Made by a program: the position numbers and the translations under genes
Assembly: GCA_032622095.1 (NCBI GenBank)
Contig: CP136066.1
Location: 116,767,319-116,831,318 of the forward strand
Length of the DNA stretch: 64,000 bases
Source: Siphonodentalium dalli
Lineage: Eukaryota; Mollusca; Scaphopoda; Gadilida; Siphonodentaliidae
Reading direction: 5' to 3'
Shown here: positions 58,561 to 64,000 of the stretch, piece after piece
Numbering within the stretch: position 1 is the stretch's first letter
How the letters are laid out: each line of letters begins with the position of its first letter
Notes under the pieces: generated by a model
What the model was told of the DNA's origin: nothing
The model's database searches: none
The model's input: the letters and a program-made list of their open reading frames with translations, nothing else

Positions 58561-58794
58561 ATGACATTGGTGACCACCTGTGCCAAAGGGTGCTGAGCGT
58601 TTTATTTAAGATGTGGCTGCTGGCCTGTGCTAAATGCTTCCCATCTCCCTCACTGTGGAAAACCTTTCAGCAAATGTCCATCTACTGGCGTCATCATGAG
58701 GCCCTGGTCACTCAGTGGCATAGGGTTAACCATGCTCTCACTGCAAAGATCATCAAATTTATGTATGGACCAGACTTCCCACCACTTGAATTCT
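58561..58794 (+). CDS. RALGAPB: RALGAPB coding exon 4 (residues 190-267)
   Basis: Acceptor TTTTGTAG|ATGAC completes a split Asp; donor TTCT|GTAAGT is strong. It encodes DDIGDHLCQRVLSVLFKMW, then LLACAKCFPSPSLWKT and YGPDFPPLEF. The VLF..WLLAC..CFP core and the WRHH motif match the vertebrate protein. Confidence 0.93.
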
Positions 58795-59710
58795 GTAAGT
58801 ATGATCAATGCAAACATATTACCTTTACTTTATTAGTTGCTCTCTGGATTTAACAGAAACTTTAGATGTAAAGAGCAGAAAGTTGTTCCCTGATATTCTT
58901 TGTTTCACCTTCTGCAATGCATTCTATTTTAAATCGAAGGATAACTTCTTATGTCTGTCAAGGTAACAGATGAGGTCCTGAGGTCAGTAGTTTAATTGTT
59001 ATTTATATGTACAATCTATTTGATTGATTTGTAAACCATCAAATTAGAAATTCAAACTCATCATATGTCAACTAATTCTTCAATTATGCATTATTTCCTC
59101 ATGTGATTGGAGTTTGCTCAAATTACATAAGATGGCCAGATACTGCCGAGCCAAGATATGATGTAATAATATACAAGTGAAATAATACTTTTATTCCCTA
59201 GTTGCAACCGAGGATATTCTGTGTCTGAAGCTGTTATTGGTTCTCAGATTATCATGCTTGACTAAGTTGGAAGGATCATAAACCAGTCTAAATTCTGAAT
59301 TAAATGGAATTTTTGTGCTCCCACTTTCAAAGAAATTGGGGGGGGGGGGGGGGGGGGGGTATACTTATTCAAAATTTATCTGTCTGTCTGCCAATATTAG
59401 CTATGGGTTATAAGCCTATATCTGAATGATATATTGAACGGCATGTAGCTACCAGAATGCATTTGCACCTATAATCTAATCCATGGATATAGTGGTCTCA
59501 TGTCTAATAATTAGACATGTGAAGCAAACATAAGTGAAATGTATGTCGCCATATACCTGACTGCATTTACTCCTATAACCCACAATACCAACTCCAAGGA
59601 AATATTCGAACAGCATGACGCCAATGAGAAAGTGAAAAGTCACATGTTTAATATTTAAATATGTGATGAAAAATTAGTGATTGAAACTAAAATTTGAAAT
59701 CTCAAACCAG
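58795..59710 (+). other. RALGAPB intron 4
   Basis: A 916-bp intron with GTAAGT donor and AACCAG acceptor. It contains a 22-base G run (59338-59359). No other feature. Confidence 0.85.
59338..59359 (+). repeat. (G)22 homopolymer
   Basis: An unbroken run of about 22 G on the transcribed-sense strand, 350 bp before RALGAPB exon 5. Its exact length is unsafe because sequencing and assembly of such runs is unreliable. Confidence 0.8.
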
Positions 59711-59974
59711 GTGATGATGATATGAACCAATTTGTACCAGCTGACATGGATAACGATTGCATCGCCCAGAGCTGGTTCAGATTCCTGCACATTATACAGA
59801 ATCCAGTTGATCTTTGTCGACCAGAGGTCGTTAGTCTGACACCAAAGTTCCGTTACATGGCTCTGGTTAGTGAGTCTGTGGTTGACCCAGATCGTCATGA
59901 GTGTCTTCAGAAGCTTCCTCTCATATTCTACAAGGCCATGAAAGGAACGTCTGTCATGGTCAATTCATTTCTTG
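59711..59974 (+). CDS. RALGAPB: RALGAPB coding exon 5 (residues 268-355)
   Basis: Acceptor CAAACCAG|GTGATG completes a split Cys; donor TCTTG|GTAAGT leaves one base. It encodes PADMDNDCIAQSWFRFLHII, then NPVDLCRPEVVSLTPKF and LPLIFYKAMKGTSVMVNSFL, matching the vertebrate MDNECVAQTWFRFLH and LPQIFF.AM.G segments. The continuing exon is not in the window. Confidence 0.93.
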
Positions 59975-60219
59975 GTAAGTGTTAAAGTGTTAATGTTCTG
60001 CCAAACCATCAGCATCACATCAAACAGGCGCAGAATGCAAGGATAGGGAACCAGAGTTAATGGCAGAAATTTAAAGTGACAAATACTAAATGCTACACTA
60101 GACAGCTGGGATGGTTTTCGGTTCAGTTGCGGTTCTCTGAGAACACTGTAAACTCTACCACCAGCACATACAAAAAAATGCCAGGACGGTTCCTTGCCAG
60201 TACATCATTTGATTGTTAT

Positions 60220-60970
60220 ACCCCCCGCAATGAAGTTAGGGGGGGTATACTGGAGTCAGCTTGTCCGTCGTCCGTCCGTCGTCCGTCCGTCGTCCGTCCG
60301 TGGACACAAATTTGTCCGGAGTTTTTCTCAGTCGTTTTTTGATCAATTTCCGTGAAACTTGGCACAGACATCAACCATGGGAACCTGTGCACCTGCGATT
60401 ATGACGTTTGTCGGACTTTTTTTTTTTGAGTTATCCCCCCTTTTTCGCAACATGTATACTTTTGTCCGAGCTTTTATTCCTACATTTTTCGGTCAATTTT
60501 TTTAAAACGTGGCACAGATATTTAGTACCATGGGAACTTGGGCACCTGCGATTATGACGTCTGTTCGACATTTTTTGGAGGAGTTATCCCCCTTTTTCGA
60601 CTTAGAAACTTTTTTTGCAACATGCATAATTTTGTCCGAGCTTTTATTCCTACATTTTTCGGTCAATGTTTTTTAATCTTGGCACTGATATTTAGTACCA
60701 TGGGAACCTGTGCACCTGCGATTATGACATCTGTCCGACATTTTTTGTGTGGAGTTATTCCCCTTTTTCGACTTACATAATTTTGTCCAAGCTTTTATTC
60801 CTACATTTTTCGGTCAATAGGTTTAAGATTAGGGTTATGGTTGTACACCTGCAATGGGAACTGTTATTTTATTATTTTAACTAAATGTTTACTGACATGT
60901 GAAACATCTTAGTATTTTAAAAACAGGGGGGTATCCGTAGTCCCATTGGGACAGTCACCCCTCTAGTTGT
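60220..60970 (+). repeat. R1-like repeat with GTCCGTCC head
   Basis: TTATACCCCCCGCAATGAAG opens the repeat, followed by GTCCGTCGTCCGTCC (60267-60302). Three ~170-bp units follow with 'cttttattcctacatttttcggtcaat', 'ttggcac.gatattt' and 'gagttatccccctttttcgac'. It closes with 'gggacagtcacccctctag'. Confidence 0.85.
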
Positions 60971-61195
60971 TGTTAGATAAGTTTTATTGGTGAAGGAAAT
61001 GCGGTCTTGGCGATTGTTGTTGCTCCGAAATTAGGAGACGGCAACAGATGCATGAAAGCACACAATGTTAGTTGGTGCTGTCATGATGGGAAGCTCACGA
61101 TGGGGGTGGCTCTTGGAAATCTGTTTTGAATTCTGGTATAATCATTTTAAGTCTGGAATGGAACACATAGCCTATATATAGATGGGACATTAGTA

Positions 61196-62138
61196 CAGTA
61201 AAACCTCTCCAAACCGGACCCTCTATAAACCAAATCCCTCTCCATATGAAACAATTTGTCCATCCCGAATTCACCCAATTGCATTCTCACTAAAAATTAC
61301 CTCTATAATCTGGAAACTCTCTTTTCCAAACATCGGACGGCTTTTCTAGTCCATAAGTGAACAAATACATTAATTTTTACCACTGAAATCCGAACATGGA
61401 AATCAACACCAACTGAACGCACGTGCTTGATGCTTAGCTCTTATTGACTTTGGAGAGAGAGAGAGAGAGATAGAGAGAGAGTAGTTGGTGCCTGGGATGG
61501 TCGAACAGATCGAGATCTTCTCCTTCACCCCATTGGCTTTGGTGAAAAATGGGGATCCTTTATAACTAAAACTGTATTGGTGACAATACACTGCTATCGT
61601 GCACTTTTAGCAAGCTTCAGTAGAGTTTTGTTTGGACAGTGGTCATAAAAATAAGAGTCCACCTCAGTGAGATGATTGATGTTAAAGTGTCGGTTCTCCT
61701 TGAAGTCACCATTGTTCACTCAATGTGTGAAATAAGCACAATTATTTAAAGTTTGCCGAACAAAGATAATTAAATCTGGTTGTATGCTTATTCAACAGTA
61801 CAAAACTACATTACATGCGCTACATTAATATTTTCAGCGACATTATCAAATCACTGTCAAATTTATCGTATACGGTACATGTATTTATATATAATATGTG
61901 TTATTAATATACCATGTTTTAATTCTTATTATACCGCGTTTTGTCTATGTTATTTATATTTTATTCAGAACTTTATTGAATAAAGTTAAATTCTATAATG
62001 AGTTGTTATGCTTCGACAACTCTTAGTAATGATGTCAATACATTCCAATCGTAGTGCAATTTTCTATAAACTGAATATCTCTCTAAACCGAACAGAAGGG
62101 CTGGTCCAAAGGGTGTTGGGTTTGGAGAGGTTTTACTG
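61196..62138. mobile_element. pogo/Tigger-like non-autonomous transposon, 943 bp
   Basis: Inverted ends CAGTAAAACCTCTCCAAACC and GGTTTGGAGAGGTTTTACTG are perfect for 20 bp, flanked by TA on both sides. This end sequence and TA target are typical of pogo elements of the Tc1/mariner superfamily. The interior has a (GA)n tract (61453-61481) and no transposase frame. It lies in the intron after RALGAPB exon 5. Confidence 0.9.
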
Positions 62139-64000
62139 TATAACGGAATACATCTGTGATGACTCGGTGCGAAGACAAGTCGCCCCGATGGTCATTTTAA
62201 ATTTAAATGTTCCAATTCCCTAGCTGACGTTGGAATACACATTGTCCAGAATCCCATAATAGTTTTTTTAACTAACATTTCTAAGAAACGATGTCAGGTT
62301 TGTCTATAAAATTAGGTCGAAGAATGGAGGAAATATTGAATATGCAAACTGTTATGGTAAGAAGTAACTTATTTAAAGAAATATAATAATTGCTGAGATT
62401 TACCAAATTAGCAGTCCATATTTAACAAATGACGGAACTAATTGAAATTCTTGGAATGCAATGCTAGCAATGTTACTATGCTCAATTTTAATTGTGTTGA
62501 TTGTTGAATGTGTTTGCTGTTCACAATGAATTCCTGTTGTTTAATTTGTTTGTCCAATTAAAAGTCTGAGATTAATCTGCTTGAGTTGTAAGTTTCAACT
62601 TACATGAAACTGGTACCGGTATCTACAATCACAGGTTTTCTACTCAATTTTATGTGTTTTACAATTTACATATATTATGCATTCACAATTTGGCCTTGAT
62701 CCACAGAAAGAAGCTTGGAACAATGTCAACAGAAAAAACTGACACCATGTAACCGAGGTTTTTTTTTCGAAACTGAACCAAATTGTAAAATTCAAACCCC
62801 ACAGCTCTATGCTACACCATTAAGGAGCTTATTATAAATGGAATCCATTTGAGCTATCATTGTAGATAGGTGTCAGCTGTATGAAACATTTTAATTTGTT
62901 TTATGTTCAAACACGTTTATCCAGTTAGAAATTCTAGAATTGTCGCAGAAATTCTTCCTTGATATCCAAAACACTTGATATTTGACAAGAATGGACGAAT
63001 ATTCCGTTATATAGGCAATACTTTATATGACTCTAGTTTGTGATTTGAATAATACATTTTTGTCAATTTCAAATCCAGTAGTTGTCACTTCTGCCCTCAT
63101 GACAGGTCTTAAAATCCATCAAATTTTGTGAGAATAACAAATAAGTGTTTCTACAGGGAATCAAGACTTTTTACGTGGATGAAAATGAGAATCATGATTC
63201 TGGTCAGATTTTAAGGCCTGTCATGGTCCAAATGACGAATTCCACAAAATAGTCCACTCGGATCCAACCACTCGTCCTCTATCACCTGATTAAGCCCATT
63301 TGATTTGTCAACATGTCATTCACCCACATTCGTCACAACCACAAATCATTGACTCAGCGGCCGCGTAACGCCCTATATATTGGCCACCGTTACACAATAC
63401 CTTCTGGTTTAAACAATGGTAACCACCGCCTCCATGCACACTCTGCACAAGACATATCGCGATCAACAATCCCCTTGTATGTCACTTTGGGATACAAGAA
63501 TATCAATGCAGTATTTTAACTGGGTATACATATCCGCAGTTGGTGCAAATTCGCATAAATAAAGTGACATACATGTACCCGCATCACTTCGGGTTGTATC
63601 TTCGGAGCATACCCGCAATCCCACATCTGGCGATCAAGGTTACAAATCATGTACCCACACCGATTATACTTTAACTCATGTACACACCACGTTATTTACA
63701 GCACTGTATCCAACAAAACCGCTACAACTACCCACACTGAAATACAGTGATTGGGCAGCAACAGTATACCTGCACAAACTACCTGCACAGACTAACAGGA
63801 ACCAATTCAATAACAAAATGAAATTTATACTCTTGTCGAATAAATTGTTACTTTATGTTCCACAATGTTGAGTATTGCCGTACTTACGTCCCCCAACATA
63901 TACCCGATATAACTTACCATATAAAGAAAATTTGGCACTGGTAGCCCTCGTTGGCATGCACTGGTAGTTCGCCTTGCCATTTTCTGTGATCACCGCCCCT
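62139..64000. other. RALGAPB intron 5 (continuing), no feature found
   Basis: A search for a phase-1 acceptor followed by the next conserved RALGAPB segment gave nothing. The sequence is AT-rich up to ~63200, then more CA-rich (63240-63780). No repeat family was recognised. Confidence 0.5.

Larger units (their letters stand above)
37914..59974 (+). other. RALGAPB: RALGAPB gene, 5' part (runs off the right end)
   Basis: Five exons encode a protein colinear with the N-terminus of vertebrate Ral GTPase-activating protein subunit beta. RALGAPB is the non-catalytic partner of RalGAP alpha 1/2; the heterodimer switches off the small GTPases RalA and RalB in the cytosol, affecting exocytosis and growth signalling. 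Junctions are all GT-AG and keep frame, with phases 0, 1, 1, 1 and 1. The 355 residues present are about a quarter of the ~1,490-residue human protein. Further exons lie beyond 64000. Introns are 3.3, 4.0, 12.7 and 0.9 kb, inflated by repeats. Identity comes from recalled similarity throughout, not a database search. Confidence 0.92.

Noticed and set aside
62291-62370. Possible further RALGAPB exon (ATGTCAGG... to GTAAGA)
   Set aside because: The translated sequence does not match the next conserved segment and no phase-compatible acceptor was found.
63313-63519. 68-residue open frame near the right edge
   Set aside because: No domain, no splice context and a composition typical of chance frames.

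Overview
This is animal nuclear DNA: AT-rich, gene-poor and packed with nested transposable elements. Spliced exons, GT-AG introns of up to about 12.7 kb, non-LTR retrotransposons, MITEs and an LTR element all say metazoan. The dispersed repeats headed by GTCCGTCC runs, and those carrying 'catcttggatt', resemble repeats of marine invertebrates such as molluscs. That taxonomic guess is weak inference.

Only one host gene can be supported. It is the 5' part of RALGAPB (Ral GTPase-activating protein subunit beta) on the + strand. Five coding exons (37960-38163, 41486-41684, 45712-45876, 58561-58794, 59711-59974) join in frame to about 355 residues, roughly the first quarter of the protein. The gene runs off the right edge. 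Its introns hold minisatellites, MITEs, a tRNA-derived SINE pair and two large diverged repeat families, called R1 and R2 here.

Left of the gene (1-37.9 kb) is an accretion of mobile DNA. 1-2 kb: a long palindromic repeat. 2.8-4.8 kb: a broken non-LTR retrotransposon split by a MITE. 4.8-6.1 kb: a ~175-bp satellite. 7.2-9.6 kb: three alternating inverted arms, two of which carry the same TTAA MITE at the same site. 9.7-12.7 kb: an inverted-repeat-ended element with two near-perfect hairpins. 13.1-17.9 kb: a foldback-like element whose ends are built of 336-bp tandem units. 17.9-25.1 kb: an inverted-repeat element invaded by a young LTR retrotransposon. 26.7-27.4 kb: a small inverted-repeat transposon. 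28-32.7 kb: a CR1/L2-type retroelement interrupted by a hAT element. 34.4-35.8 kb: a 5'-truncated L2/CR1-type copy with a clear target duplication.

The most interesting object is the LTR element at 18413-24581. It has 369-bp LTRs (3 differences), a 4-bp target duplication and TGTAG/CTACA ends. It encodes only one intact 684-codon gag-like protein and no pol. Its 3' noncoding region holds an array of about nine short stem-loops with a 6-bp stem and 6-nt loop. The stems vary in compensating pairs while the loop stays near GTnnTT. The same motif recurs three times inside the gag-like coding sequence. This combination was not recognised as a described system.
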